A DNA stretch of 64,000 nucleotides from Methanosarcina sp. UBA289. Lineage in GTDB: Archaea; Halobacteriota; Methanosarcinia; Methanosarcinales; Methanosarcinaceae. Each line of letters starts with the position of its first letter. Position 1 is the stretch's first letter. The stretch covers positions 1 through 64,000 of the forward strand of contig DAKJ01000016.1 of NCBI GenBank assembly GCA_002496565.1, written 5' to 3'. Shown here piece by piece: positions 43,896 to 53,866 of this stretch. A model generated the notes under the pieces. It was given only the letters and a program-made list of their open reading frames with translations, was not told the origin of the DNA and did no database searches. Position numbers and translations under genes: made by a program.

Positions 43896-44591
43896 TCAGC
43901 GAGCATCTCCAATTATGACTCCCATTTCGGATTTAAGGCGAGGTCCTATTGCTGCAACTATTCCAGGGCCATCGGTTTTTTCCTGACACACGATTGCATG
44001 TTCCAGCAGTCCAAGTCGTTCGATTTCGTAAATGTCCCTTCCATGGCCTGTTTTTTTAATAGCGCTTTTGATTTCCGAGCGGGTTGCTCCGTTAACAGTT
44101 ACCCTATCAGTAGCTGCCTTTTTCCAATTCCACCAGATATCAAGCTGTTTTTTGGTGAAACGAGCCTTTACATTCTTATTAGCTTGAATGATCTCTACTT
44201 CAACCGGCAAATGTGGTATAAGACCGAATCTCGAAGCAAGCTGCTTTGGCTTTCCGCTGCCCAGAGCTTTCAGCTCCTCGGCTTCAACCCTTACAGGCAC
44301 CCCGATATTGACAAGAAAAGCGTCCTCTCCGAAAGCCTGGAGAAAACCAATGTACACCTTTCCAGGTTCAGCTTTTTTTGCAGGCGTCCCATATCTGGAG
44401 GTCAGCAAATTTGCAGACACTTCCTCATCCTCGCCTTCAAGAGTATATTCGGCCCAGTTTTCAGGAGTAATCGAGATCTCAACTTTTACTTCAAGGTCTT
44501 TGAATTCATTCTCAACCAGGGTTTTCAAAAGCCCAGCCATCCTTTCCCGGTTCTTTCCGTAAATATGCTGGAGGGTTATAACTTTTATCAT
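43896..44591 (-). CDS. DUF2110 family protein
   Basis: 231 residues with IKVITLQHIYGKNRERM at the start, a central part with NIGVPVRVEAEELKALG and GLIPHLPVEVE, and a C-terminal AIGPRLKSEMGVIIG. It matches DUF2110, a conserved archaeal family without known function; the conserved basic C-terminus suggests nucleic-acid contact. The open frame reaches 44651 and would overlap the next gene; the ATG at 44591, with AGGAAGA upstream, avoids this. It follows a winged-helix gene on the same strand with about 56 bases between. Confidence 0.8.
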   Translation of the reverse strand: MIKVITLQHIYGKNRERMAGLLKTLVENEFKDLEVKVEISITPENWAEYTLEGEDEEVSANLLTSRYGTPAKKAEPGKVYIGFLQAFGEDAFLVNIGVPVRVEAEELKALGSGKPKQLASRFGLIPHLPVEVEIIQANKNVKARFTKKQLDIWWNWKKAATDRVTVNGATRSEIKSAIKKTGHGRDIYEIERLGLLEHAIVCQEKTDGPGIVAAIGPRLKSEMGVIIGDAR

Positions 44592-44647
44592 ATTCTTCCT
44601 ACCAATTCTCTCTTCTGCTTTGTTTTTACCGGGAATTGAATAATTCC

Positions 44648-45256
44648 TCAACTCCTGAGGTAAGCTTCCAGAAGCTCTTCACTTTCTTCCAGGGCTGAGG
44701 TAACAGTCTCACTAACTGGGCTTTCTGCCCTTTCGATCTGGTTCTGGAGTCTTTTAATGTCCCTACTGTAGGGACCAAGTTTCCGGGAAATCGTATCTCT
44801 GCTATCTCCCTGCTCTATTGCGCCCTTATGGATATTTTCGATTTTACTTCTGAGCTTTTTGATCTTCTCAAGAATTTCGGCACTCAGGGGGTCAAGCTCT
44901 TCTGCCTGTTCAGGTTCTATATCTTCCTCATCTCTAGCTTCTGGACCTTTCTCTTGAGACTCATCTTTCTGGGCAATAGGAGGCTCCTCTGAGATTATAT
45001 CCATGAACTCTTTAAGGGCAGCTTCGACCTCTTTTCCGTACTCCGTAAGTTCAACAAATTTTATCCGCCCCTCAAATGTGAATTTTATAAGTCCGCACTG
45101 TTCCATTTTCGCGAGGATCCTTGTTGTATGGGCAAAGGTGGAGTCTATCTCTTTAGAAATAATAGATGCATAGGTCTTTTCCATCGAGCCTATAAACAGT
45201 AGTGCACGAGTGGGTTTTTCCTGCAAAAATAACTTTTCTGCATTTTCATCGGACAT
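44648..45256 (-). CDS. Winged-helix protein (MarR-like) with coiled coil
   Basis: 202 residues. The N-terminal winged helix (about 15-80) has LLFIGSMEKTYASIISKEIDS, FAHTTRILAKMEQCGLIKF and GRIKFVELTEYGKEV. A Glu/Asp/Pro-rich linker (about 90-120) follows, then a coiled-coil helical domain (about 122-195). Archaeal DNA-binding proteins of this layout are found next to DUF2110 genes. No ligand domain is seen. It is probably cotranscribed with DUF2110. The target is unknown. Confidence 0.8.
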   Translation of the reverse strand: MSDENAEKLFLQEKPTRALLFIGSMEKTYASIISKEIDSTFAHTTRILAKMEQCGLIKFTFEGRIKFVELTEYGKEVEAALKEFMDIISEEPPIAQKDESQEKGPEARDEEDIEPEQAEELDPLSAEILEKIKKLRSKIENIHKGAIEQGDSRDTISRKLGPYSRDIKRLQNQIERAESPVSETVTSALEESEELLEAYLRS

Positions 45257-45390
45257 ATTATCACATTGGATTTTTTTAGCGGATTACTTCTGGATCTGAA
45301 TGAAAGCGCTTTAAGTATTCTTTAATGGTTTATATAATAATACTGCGAGTTTCTAACCTGTAGTTTTATCTCTATTTGTACCAGAGGAAT

Positions 45391-46557
45391 TCATCCTGAA
45401 AGCACCCTGATTATCTCTTTTATTTTTGTGATAGGCGCATCGGTTCGGAATGAGGTCCCGCTGAAATGAGTTCTCGACGCTTCAAATCCATGGGCTCTAA
45501 GGGCTTCTATTAGGATTTCTATTCCGGTTGCAGAAGCTCCGAGTTCTTTACAGATTACGTGCTGATCATAGAACATCGGGATATCGAGTTCGTCCCTGCA
45601 GAAAGTAATTAACTTTTTTGCTTTATCTTTTGTGTTTAAAGGATGCACTTCAAGTTCGGAAAGAACTTCGTCACAGAACGCCTTTTCTCTGAATGGCCCA
45701 AGCCACAAAGGGCCTGCAATATGTGTAAAAGCCCCGCAAGCAGGGCATTCTTTATCGATATGTACTGCAAGTCCATATACAGAGCTTCGAAACCCACATT
45801 TCGGACAGTAAATGCTGAAGCCCATTGACTTCAGAGTTCTGTCAGTCTGCTTTGTTCCATGAAGAACTTCGAGATAAGTGCGAACATAGTGGCGCGTCAC
45901 ATGGGAAAGTAGGGGTACCATTCCTTTTTCATGCTTTGCAAGCTCTCTGGCACAAGCTCCCAGGAGAACTCGAAGCCCCATTTCACTGTGATATTCCGTG
46001 TTAAGAGGTACGGCCGCATATTTCCGTATCCCGGCTTTCAGGTGGGCCCCGCATAAGGGAGCTGTATCCGTTGCCGTAACCGACAGCAGATTCCGAACTG
46101 AAGCAGATGCTGCATCTAGGAAGGGCGAAGGAGTGCCAAAAGGGTCAATGTCCACGATATGGAATTTTTGCTCGTGAAGCAGAACATTTGCACTCTTGCG
46201 GGTAGCCAGGGTTTGTTCCTCAAGCCCGTTAATTTTGATATTTTCCTTTATAAGTTCAAACGCTTCAGGACTCCAGTCATTCATGGTCGCATGGATCCCG
46301 ACCTCGCCTGCAATCCGAAGCCCCCTTATCCCTGACGCCGAAAAAGCATCCACATAATGGACTTCTTCCCTGAGAAGCTCTTTTCTCGAAAGAAGCCTTT
46401 CCACAAATGCAGCCGTAGCTGCAACATTAATATCGCGGTTAAGCTCCATCTCCGGATTGTAAAAAACCGGAGCTGCCGAGGGAGGGAAGGTTGCGTCCGG
46501 AGGCGGTACCGGAACTGAAACCTTGGTTGTGCCTTCGACTATAGTTTGAGATGTCAT
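45391..46557 (-). CDS. trm1: tRNA (guanine26-N2) dimethyltransferase Trm1
   Basis: 388 residues. The SAM-binding start is VFYNPEMELNRDINVAA, then FSASGIRGLRIAGE, the IVDIDPFGTPSPFLDAA catalytic stretch, TATDTAPLCGAH and HYVRTYLEVLHG. A zinc ribbon CPKCG...CPAC (about 255-275) and an archaeal C-terminal domain with THFSGTSFRTDAPI follow. All Trm1 hallmarks are present. It dimethylates G26 of tRNAs, which prevents misfolding. It is a single gene, 24 bases after the stop of which lies the cupredoxin gene's 3' side on the same strand. Confidence 0.95.
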   Translation of the reverse strand: MTSQTIVEGTTKVSVPVPPPDATFPPSAAPVFYNPEMELNRDINVAATAAFVERLLSRKELLREEVHYVDAFSASGIRGLRIAGEVGIHATMNDWSPEAFELIKENIKINGLEEQTLATRKSANVLLHEQKFHIVDIDPFGTPSPFLDAASASVRNLLSVTATDTAPLCGAHLKAGIRKYAAVPLNTEYHSEMGLRVLLGACARELAKHEKGMVPLLSHVTRHYVRTYLEVLHGTKQTDRTLKSMGFSIYCPKCGFRSSVYGLAVHIDKECPACGAFTHIAGPLWLGPFREKAFCDEVLSELEVHPLNTKDKAKKLITFCRDELDIPMFYDQHVICKELGASATGIEILIEALRAHGFEASRTHFSGTSFRTDAPITKIKEIIRVLSG

Positions 46558-46581
46558 TTGAAACTGCTATACTTTGGGATC

Positions 46582-47247
46582 TTATTTTACAGTGATGGTC
46601 GTCTGCATTTTCTGATATCCTTTTACACTGAAATTGTAACTTCCGGGCTTATTGAACATGTACTCCATGGTATTTCCATATGCAAGCCTTTGATCCTCGA
46701 AAAGGTGCTCCCTGCTGGTCAGGGCAAGAACACTGGATTCCTGATAGTTCCTCCATATAACTGTATCTCCAACATTAATTTCCAGGCTTGAAGGAGTCAT
46801 AAGATAGTTTTTAAGCCTTACAAGCTGTGACGTCGGTGCGGTACCGTTAGATGGGACGGTTCCAGTCCGTTCCACTTCTCTAGTCCAGGCTTCTGTTTGC
46901 TTCATCTCAGGCTCATCTGAAATTCTTATTTCTTTCGGCGTATTCAATTCTACCTGTGTTTCCGTTTCTGCCGGTGTTTCAAGCTCTTCCTGTGGTATCG
47001 TTTCTCTTTGTAATTCCGTTTTTTCCGGTGTCCACTTTTCTCCTTCAGTATCGGTCTCTTCTGATGTCGATATTTCCCTCTGCATTCCTAAGGGTGTTTT
47101 CACTTCTCTTTGTCTTTGTGAACCTCCTGAACTCCCGCCTGCCCCCCGGTCTGCTTCCTTCTTTTCCTCCTTGTCTTCCGAACTCAGGCAACCTGACATT
47201 AATACTGACAGGACTATAAGGAGTGAAATTATTTTGGCTGTTGCCAA
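46582..47247 (-). CDS. Cupredoxin-like lipoprotein lacking copper ligands
   Basis: 221 residues with a lipobox (LMSGC near 20), a long Glu/Thr/Pro-rich linker (about 25-135) that would span the cell envelope, and a C-terminal cupredoxin fold: LMTPSSLEINVGDTVIWRN and MFNKPGSYNFSVKGYQKMQTTITV. In halocyanins the Cys-His-Met ligands sit in YxCxxHPxM; here this is SVKGYQKM without Cys or His, and the upstream His is also missing. It therefore probably does not bind copper in the usual way. A paralog lies upstream at 47696-48256. Function unknown. Confidence 0.8.
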   Translation of the reverse strand: MATAKIISLLIVLSVLMSGCLSSEDKEEKKEADRGAGGSSGGSQRQREVKTPLGMQREISTSEETDTEGEKWTPEKTELQRETIPQEELETPAETETQVELNTPKEIRISDEPEMKQTEAWTREVERTGTVPSNGTAPTSQLVRLKNYLMTPSSLEINVGDTVIWRNYQESSVLALTSREHLFEDQRLAYGNTMEYMFNKPGSYNFSVKGYQKMQTTITVK

Positions 47248-47695
47248 TCCCCTCCCCTTATTGTTAATCTACATTTTATCCTTCCATTTTAATATAAGTC
47301 ATTTATAAATAATAATGTTTTCTTAGAACAGTCTTTAAAGTCGGAGTTATTTTTGAAGCACTGGTATGGATTTTGGGTAATAAGTATTGATATGATGATA
47401 TAACACAGGATTAATTTTAGTGTTACTTCATACACTGTATAGAAAAGAAATTGTAGTTCTTAAGGCATAGAAAATCCTATGCATATTTCCGAAGATGCAA
47501 AATAGAGGTATTCTTATCTAGGGAAATCCTTATTTTAAAAATGTGAAAAAATAGATTTGCCAGGAAATTCATCGACTTTTCCTGAAAAATCCATATTTCT
47601 TGTATTTAAACCATCTGAGATGATTAAATTAATTAGAGTATCTGAGTAAGCCCGTTCTCTGAATTTTTGACTTCTCAGTTCTCAGAAGTTATTTT
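47248..47695. other. Spacer between the two cupredoxin-like genes
   Basis: AT-rich. No gene or notable structure was found. Confidence 0.35.
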
Positions 47696-48256
47696 TCAGG
47701 GTTCAGCCACATTAACTGTGACATTCATTCTGGGCTGGCCGACCACATTGAAGTGATAGTCTCCAGTCTCGTTGAAAGTATATGCGAAAGCGCGCCTGTA
47801 CATCAGGGTTGTATCTTCAAAGAGATTCTCTTCGCTTGCAAGGGAAAAGTTTCTCTTCGGGTTGTCCTGCATATTTATCCAGGCAACAGACTCTCCTTTC
47901 TTTATTTCAAGGCTTGAAGGATTTGCTCTATTATTGATCAATCTTACAGTGTATGGAGCCTCTTTTAGATCAGGACTCGATATTTTCCCTACTGTTTCCT
48001 CGGTTTTGTTTTCTTCCGAAGTTATATTTTCTTCAGGTGCTCCGATGTCTCCAGTGGTCACATTTTCTTTCGAGGTTTCTGTTTCTACGCCAGTTAAATT
48101 TTCTCCAGGTGTTTCTATAACAGTTGTGTTTTCCACAGGAGTTACGGTTTCCTCAGGGGTTGCATTTTCTTCTGTTGAGGGCTGTTCATCCCCTGTGCAT
48201 CCTGAGAGTAAAACGGCGCCAAATATAAGAAGCAACACAATTATCTTTGTTTTCAT
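47696..48256 (-). CDS. Cupredoxin-like lipoprotein, second copy
   Basis: 186 residues with lipobox LLSGC near 19, a Glu/Thr/Asn-rich spacer and a cupredoxin domain ANPSSLEIKKGESVAWIN and TFNETGDYHFNVVGQPRMNVTVNV. As in its paralog at 46582-47247, the Cys and His ligand positions are empty (FNVVGQPRM). The shared LFEDxxLxY segment shows they are related by duplication. It is a lipid-anchored envelope protein. Role unknown. Confidence 0.8.
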   Translation of the reverse strand: MKTKIIVLLLIFGAVLLSGCTGDEQPSTEENATPEETVTPVENTTVIETPGENLTGVETETSKENVTTGDIGAPEENITSEENKTEETVGKISSPDLKEAPYTVRLINNRANPSSLEIKKGESVAWINMQDNPKRNFSLASEENLFEDTTLMYRRAFAYTFNETGDYHFNVVGQPRMNVTVNVAEP

Positions 48257-48811
48257 TTTATTCCCCGCATCTTGCGATTGTGAAATTTAAGAAATCAATA
48301 CATCAAAGTCTCATACAATTTTGAAGCTAATATTCAATTTGAAGCTTAATCTTTTTGATTTTATAGACCTTTATTTACCTTTATTGATTTTGATATAATC
48401 TTTATTGACCTTTAGAGGGCCCAGTAACTCTTAATACTGCAGTCTTTCTTTAAGGAAATTTCGAATCTTAGTATTCTTTTTTAAAATGATCCTCATGTAT
48501 AAGTATGTTTTTCACTTTTTAAGATACTTTCTACCCTATTAGTAAAGCTTTAATAAACTTTTTGATCTTCTTATGTGTTTTTACTTATTATAATTATTTA
48601 AAAAATAATTACTCTTTTAAAAATCCCTTAATTTGCTTCCATACTCCTCATCAGTTCAAGCTCAACTTATAAATAATATATACGGGCATACATTTAAATA
48701 TTAATTACGCTGTTATCGCCTCAATAATAAAATTATGAATATAGTTAAAAGATCTAAATATCAAGCATAAGATATCATACAGTGAAAATAAAAGTCCGTG
48801 TCAGACCCTGC
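48257..48811. other. AT-rich spacer
   Basis: No gene was seen; TATTGATTTTGATATAATC-type repeats near 48360-48420 are weak. Confidence 0.35.
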
Positions 48812-50044
48812 TCATATAACATTCCATAAAAGCAGAGAGAGAACCCCAAGAATTGTAACTACTCCGAAAGTGCTCTTTGTAAGAGAGAAAAGGCTGGAAG
48901 AGCCGGAGATTTTCGAAAGCAGGATTTTGTTAATCGTGCTGATCAGGCTTGCAAGCACTGCAGTATTCGCTGCGGTTGCATAAGAAATATTTCCACTTAC
49001 TGCAAGTAAAGTTACCGATACAATTACTCCAGAGCTGCTAACAAAGGCGCCAAGGGCAGTGATGTAAATTCCGGCAGTTCCTGCAACTTTATAGGCAAAG
49101 CTTCCGATTATGAGAATAATGGTAAAAGCAAAACCGAATTTAAATGCCTGTCCAAGCGAAAAAGGAGATTGAATTTTGAGTTCTCCTCCACCTATCGGGC
49201 AGAATTTTTTATCATTCCTGAGAGCTATTGCTATGGAAGCAAGGATAATCACTGTTTGGGGAGGAAGCATACGCAGAGTTGTCTGGCCAGTTGGGTCAAC
49301 GATCAGGGCTAATACAAGATTCCTGATGAGCATGGAAATATTACATAACAAGATTCCTGTAAGCACAGGATCGGCCATTTCCTCTGCTCGTTTTGAGAGA
49401 CCTGCAAGTGCGGCCGTTGTAGCTTCACTGTTCACAAAGCCTCCTACAAACCCCGAATAGCAGATCCCGCGCCTTGTACCGAACATCCTCAGGAGCACAT
49501 AACTTAAAAAACTGATAAGTGAAACAAGAATTACGATAAGAATTGCAGACCTGAAGTTTATAACTCCGAAAAACTCTCTATCCGGCATCACCGGATAAAG
49601 TATAAAAGCCACGGCAAGGAACTGTACGGCATTGTAAAGTTCCTCTTTTGTCAGGTTTCCTGCAAACTGGTGAAGTGGCTGTTTCTGGATCAGAAGAAAA
49701 GCTACAACTATTGAAGAGATAATAGCAAACATGCCGTAGTCATAGCCTACAAGGACTCCCATAACAAAAATGAAAAAGAGACTGATAGGGCTGGTAACCC
49801 CAATCCGTTTGAAGAGAAATATTTTGGCATAGGTGATTATGCAACAGATTGCTCCGAAAAAGAGCGCGGCCACATAGACAAAACCCTGCCCTGTTGCCGT
49901 ACTTACAAATGCAGTTAACATACCTGTAATACAGGTTATGCTGTAGGTTCTTACACCGGCGAAAATTTCGTGCTCGATACCTCTATGCTCCCTTTCTATA
50001 CCTACCATGATCCCTATAAGAAAGGCTGTGGCCAACTTTTTCAT
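48812..50044 (-). CDS. MgtC/DUF4010 family membrane protein
   Basis: 410 residues with about eleven hydrophobic helices. The N-terminal third is an MgtC/SapB domain (ATAFLIGIMVGIEREHRG, GVRTYSITCITGML); the rest is a DUF4010 domain (YSGFVGGFVNSEATTAALAGL, FVSSSGVIVSVTLLA). This two-domain family is common in methanogens; transport or stress roles are proposed, none proven. An in-frame extension upstream of the ATG (EEFGFDPVFLDF) resembles the family's usual N-terminus but has no ATG, so a non-ATG start is possible. Confidence 0.85.
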   Translation of the reverse strand: MKKLATAFLIGIMVGIEREHRGIEHEIFAGVRTYSITCITGMLTAFVSTATGQGFVYVAALFFGAICCIITYAKIFLFKRIGVTSPISLFFIFVMGVLVGYDYGMFAIISSIVVAFLLIQKQPLHQFAGNLTKEELYNAVQFLAVAFILYPVMPDREFFGVINFRSAILIVILVSLISFLSYVLLRMFGTRRGICYSGFVGGFVNSEATTAALAGLSKRAEEMADPVLTGILLCNISMLIRNLVLALIVDPTGQTTLRMLPPQTVIILASIAIALRNDKKFCPIGGGELKIQSPFSLGQAFKFGFAFTIILIIGSFAYKVAGTAGIYITALGAFVSSSGVIVSVTLLAVSGNISYATAANTAVLASLISTINKILLSKISGSSSLFSLTKSTFGVVTILGVLSLLLWNVI

Positions 50045-50569
50045 GAAATCCAGAAAAACCGGATCGAAACCGAATTCTTCAATGGTGCCCGTAGCTCAAC
50101 CTCTATAATTTTTCAGTATATAAAGTGCAGAGTCAAGTTATAAGAAATCTCTATTTAAAGTTTCTATTAAACTTATTTAAGTATTATATCTATATCTGTT
50201 CATTTGCTTTGGCATCTCCATTTTATCATATGACTTGTGTTCCTCAAACATTTTTCACAACACATGGGCTTTGTTTTTACACCAGTAAAAAGGTGAACAA
50301 TTGTAAGTAATGTTATTCACTTTCGTAAGGTGAAATAAACGGGGAGACTTAAAATAGAATTAGATATCGAAAAACAAAATTTAATATTAAAGATGTTCCG
50401 GGTAATGAATTTAGCCCCTAAAAAGAGAAAAAGGCCAAGATTGTGTTAAGGGCCTGTGTAATATTCTTTCAGACAACTGCTGCACCTAAGAACATTTACT
50501 AAACCTAATTGAAGAATAATTAGAAATTTGGTTTTAGCCGTATTGACTCTGTATTTTATACCTTTGATT
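50045..50569. other. Spacer without a gene
   Basis: It contains an inverted TTCAC...GTGAA pair at 50316-50334 and AT-rich promoter-like sequence. No coding potential on either strand. Confidence 0.35.
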
Positions 50570-51229
50570 TTATATCTCTATAAATTCAACCTCAATGGGT
50601 TTGTTTTTATTCTTTTCCTCGATAGTTATCAGAGTGCAAGAACCTTTACAGGCTTCGCCTGGATTTACTACTACAGTCTTTCCTACCTGCTCCAGGCCTT
50701 TTGCTTCATGGATGTGACCGCAGACAATCAGGTCAACCCTGTCAAGGAATTTCTGGATAGCCTTGCTGCCCACGTGCCCGAAAGGAAGTTCATCCCTTGC
50801 ACCGTAAGGGGGGGCATGAGTCAGAAGCACTATGGTATCGCAACCATCATTATTTTCGGCAGAGCAAACCATTCCTTCGAGAGCTGTTTCAATTTCTTCT
50901 TCGGATAGCTCAAAAGGAGAATTGAAAGGAGTGGGATTTGAGCCGCCCAGTCCTATAAACCTGATATTTCCTATCTGTTCGGCTTTTCCGTGCAGGTTTG
51001 TAGCCTTTGAAGCATCAAGAGCTTTTAAGATGCTCCTGTAGTCGCAATTACCCGGGATTGCAAGTACAGGTCTATCAAACATTTCCATCAGTTCTTCGAC
51101 CTTCTCATCGGGCCCGAAATTGGTAATATCCCCGACAATAACTACAAGGTCAAAATCGCCTGCCTTTTCAATCATTTCCTTTATCTTCGAATAATCCCCA
51201 TGGGGGTCAGAAATAGCCAGTATTTTCAT
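50570..51229 (-). CDS. Metallophosphoesterase, YfcE/MJ0936-like
   Basis: 219 residues of the calcineurin-like phosphoesterase fold. All metal-binding blocks are present: ISDPHGDY (DxH), VVIVGDITNFG (GDxx), IPGNCDY (GNCD), LTHAPPYG (H) and CGHIHEAKG (GHxH). Substrates of such archaeal enzymes are phosphodiesters; the true one is unknown. The length is normal. It is a single gene, divergent from trmY. Confidence 0.9.
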   Translation of the reverse strand: MKILAISDPHGDYSKIKEMIEKAGDFDLVVIVGDITNFGPDEKVEELMEMFDRPVLAIPGNCDYRSILKALDASKATNLHGKAEQIGNIRFIGLGGSNPTPFNSPFELSEEEIETALEGMVCSAENNDGCDTIVLLTHAPPYGARDELPFGHVGSKAIQKFLDRVDLIVCGHIHEAKGLEQVGKTVVVNPGEACKGSCTLITIEEKNKNKPIEVEFIEI

Positions 51230-51462
51230 CCTTATCCTGTCCTGTTATTCATAACTATCAGTAAGGGTTCTATTATTCACGTTTATCTGTAGAAGTATTA
51301 TTCATAATTATTCGAAAAGTTGCTGTCATATCGAGTTATTTGATAAACCTTTTTAGAAAAAAGGCTTTTTGATAAAACGTTTTTCTAAAAAAGTCTTTGA
51401 TAAACCTTCTTCTAAAAAGGTTTGCGTACATCTTTTATATTCCTTGCGTAAATATAGTGCCC

Positions 51463-52083
51463 ATGCGCGATATTGTAGTTATAGGGCACAAAGCAAACAC
51501 GAGCGGCGACTTTACCTTAAATGACCTTCCAGGTTCTGCAGGAAGAATGGATATCCTTTGCCGCTGCGTGAGTTCTGCCCTTTTTCTCTCTTTCGGAATG
51601 CGCAGGGATGTAAACGTACACCTGCTTCTTCTGGGAGAACCTGATCCCGGAAAAATCCTCAGATTTGAAGGACTCCACCTGAGATATCTCAACCCGGACG
51701 AGCGAAGCAGCGGCTCACTTATCCAGAAAGCACTCCAAAAGGATGCAAGCGAACAAGATATCCGTTCCACTCCAGGCGTCTGGGTTCGCAGGGGAGACCT
51801 TGACTCCCTGCTCTCGAAATTTGAGGGACGCACCCTACTCTACCTGAGAGAGGATGGAGAGGATATCAGGGAAATTGCAAGTGACATTAGAGACCCGGTC
51901 TTCATCCTGGGAGACCATGTAGGAGTTACCGAAGAAGAGGAAGAACAGATCCTAAAGGCAGGGACGAAAATCATCTCAGTAGGCCCTCTTTCCCTTCACT
52001 CAAATCACTGCATAACCCTTATCCACAATGAACTGGATAGGGCTGAAGCGAAAAGAGGGGAAGTGCCAGGAGAAGCTGACTGA
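51463..52083 (+). CDS. trmY: tRNA (pseudouridine54-N1) methyltransferase TrmY
   Basis: About 206 residues. The family start is MRDIVVIGHKANTSGDF; NDLPGSAGRMDILCRC, the SPOUT knot with FILGDHVGVTEEEE and the C-terminal ISVGPLSLHSNHCI follow. TrmY makes m1-pseudouridine at tRNA position 54, following Pus10, whose gene lies 340 bases downstream, so the two form a pathway. The frame is open to 51397, but ATG 51463 is the family start; a TATA-like TTTTATATTCC about 25 bases upstream indicates a nearly leaderless message. Confidence 0.92.
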   Translation: MRDIVVIGHKANTSGDFTLNDLPGSAGRMDILCRCVSSALFLSFGMRRDVNVHLLLLGEPDPGKILRFEGLHLRYLNPDERSSGSLIQKALQKDASEQDIRSTPGVWVRRGDLDSLLSKFEGRTLLYLREDGEDIREIASDIRDPVFILGDHVGVTEEEEEQILKAGTKIISVGPLSLHSNHCITLIHNELDRAEAKRGEVPGEAD

Positions 52084-52111
52084 GAACGAATTTAAATTAA
52101 AACTGATATAA

Positions 52112-52375
52112 TTAATTTAAAGCTGAGTTGCAAAAGGATTGGAATTCAACTCCTGACCTTGTTTCAACACAAAAAGTTATATTCCATTTCTCTGTATGAG
52201 GATAGAAACTTATCCGAGTATCTTCCCGGATATTTTTCTTCCATAAATTTATCTCTTCCGCATATTTGCATTTTCGAATTATTGCAGTAAAGCATCTGGA
52301 TTCAAATACATTGGATTCCAGGTTATTCACTCTTATTCCTTCATTTACTATTATTACTATTATTTGATTACTCAT
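52112..52375 (-). CDS. Small hypothetical protein, convergent to trmY
   Basis: 87 codons from ATG 52375, with balanced composition (EIRK, SRCFTAIIRKCKYAEE, HTEKWNITFCVET) rather than the bias of a shadow frame. It lies in a 340-base space where no other gene is visible. I do not recognise the family and it could be spurious; a longer open frame to 52501 overlaps pus10 and is unlikely. Confidence 0.35.
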   Translation of the reverse strand: MSNQIIVIIVNEGIRVNNLESNVFESRCFTAIIRKCKYAEEINLWKKNIREDTRISFYPHTEKWNITFCVETRSGVEFQSFCNSALN

Positions 52376-52422
52376 TCCCAGGTATATTTCCCGAACAAAG
52401 AGCTTAAAGAAAGTGAAAGAAA

Positions 52423-53718
52423 ATGGATGTACTCGAAATTTCAAAAAATATTTTGCATGAAGGCCCGATATGTGACAACTGTCTGGGCCGTCAGTTTGCA
52501 AAATTATCCACAGGCCTGAGCAACAGAGAACGTGGGCAGGCCTTGAAACTCGCCCTTGTCCTGGAAGGGGATCGAATCTACAAAACTGAAAAAGATGATT
52601 CCCTTCTTAAAGAGCTTGCTCCTTGCAGTGTGTTTGCAAGGAAGGCTCTCGGAACAGAGGGTGAAGACGAGCAGTGCTGGGTTTGCCTTGACCAGTTTAA
52701 AAAACTAGATGAATGGGCCGATGAAGCAGTAAAAGCCCTCGAGGGCCTTGAATATTCTAACTTCCTTGTGGGCACAAAAGTCAGCGGGCTACTAAGTGAA
52801 AACGAAGAGATGCTCTGGGCTGAGGCTGGAACTGCATACGCAGAACAGCTCAAGACCGAGCTTAATAGGGAAGTAGGCAAGCGGATAGCCGAAAAAGTCC
52901 AGAAAGATGTGGATTTTGAAAACCCTGACATTACAATTACCCTTGACCTTACAAAAAACAAGCTTGAGCTTCAGCTCCGTTCGGTGTATATTCTCGGACG
53001 CTATCGCAAATTGATCAGGGGAATTCCTCAGACCCGTTGGCCGTGCAGGAAGTGCAAGGGCAAAGGGTGTGAACGCTGCAATTTCACAGGGAAACAGTAC
53101 CAGGAATCCGTAGATGAGCTTATAAAAGGGCCCGTAATAGAGGCATTCCAGGCAGTTGACACGGCTTTTCACGGCTCGGGCAGGGAAGATATCGATGCCC
53201 TGATGCTAGGAAGCGGCAGGCCTTTTGTGGTGGAAGCTAAATCCCCTGTAAGGCGCAGCACAGACCTTGAAGAGCTTATGCGAAAGATTAATGAGAAAGC
53301 TGCCGGAAAAGTCGAGGTAAGAGAGCTTTCTTTCACTGAAAAAGGTATGATTGAGATCCTGAAAAGCTCAAAGGCGGATAAAACTTATAAGCTTAAAGTT
53401 ACATTTAAAGAGCCTGTTTCGGAGGAAAAGCTTAAATCCAGCCTTGAGGCTTTGAGTGACATAGAGATTTCCCAACAGACTCCAAGGCGTGTAGTTCACA
53501 GGCGGGCTGATCTTGTCAGGAAAAGGCATGTGTACAGCATTAAGCTTGACGAACTGACAGACGAAGGTTACGCTTACATAACAGTAAACTGCGAAGGCGG
53601 GCTGTATGTAAAAGAACTTATTTCCGGAGATGAGGGCAGGACAAACCCAAGTCTAAGTGGACTTTTAGGTATTCCTGCACTTGTGGAAGATCTTGATGTG
53701 GTCAACGTCGATATTTAA
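52423..53718 (+). CDS. pus10: tRNA pseudouridine synthase Pus10
   Basis: 431 residues. The N-terminal THUMP-like zinc part has CDNCLGRQF and CWVCLDQF pairs. The PUS fold has the catalytic Asp in HGSGREDIDALMLGSGRPFVVE (Asp near 256), a zinc ribbon CRKCKGKGCERC (about 207) and the C-terminal LYVKELISGDEGRTNPSLSG. It forms pseudouridine 54 and 55 in archaeal tRNAs. It works just before TrmY. It starts the archaeal block that continues with rpl21e and rpo4. Confidence 0.95.
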   Translation: MDVLEISKNILHEGPICDNCLGRQFAKLSTGLSNRERGQALKLALVLEGDRIYKTEKDDSLLKELAPCSVFARKALGTEGEDEQCWVCLDQFKKLDEWADEAVKALEGLEYSNFLVGTKVSGLLSENEEMLWAEAGTAYAEQLKTELNREVGKRIAEKVQKDVDFENPDITITLDLTKNKLELQLRSVYILGRYRKLIRGIPQTRWPCRKCKGKGCERCNFTGKQYQESVDELIKGPVIEAFQAVDTAFHGSGREDIDALMLGSGRPFVVEAKSPVRRSTDLEELMRKINEKAAGKVEVRELSFTEKGMIEILKSSKADKTYKLKVTFKEPVSEEKLKSSLEALSDIEISQQTPRRVVHRRADLVRKRHVYSIKLDELTDEGYAYITVNCEGGLYVKELISGDEGRTNPSLSGLLGIPALVEDLDVVNVDI

Positions 53719-53866
53719 ACTCAATCTGAATCAGGTCTATTTAATAAGCAAAGTCAGAAAAAAATTACCTGACTGAACGTCTTATTTAAATAATATCCAT
53801 CTTATCTAGAGGAAAACTGTATATACTATAGAAAAATTAATCGAGCATTCTAAGGAGGAACATGCG

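Noticed and set aside
50294..50306. ACAATTGT core resembling the sulfur operator
   Set aside because: Only about 10 of 14 positions match, it is 250 bases from the nearest start and no TATA context is seen.
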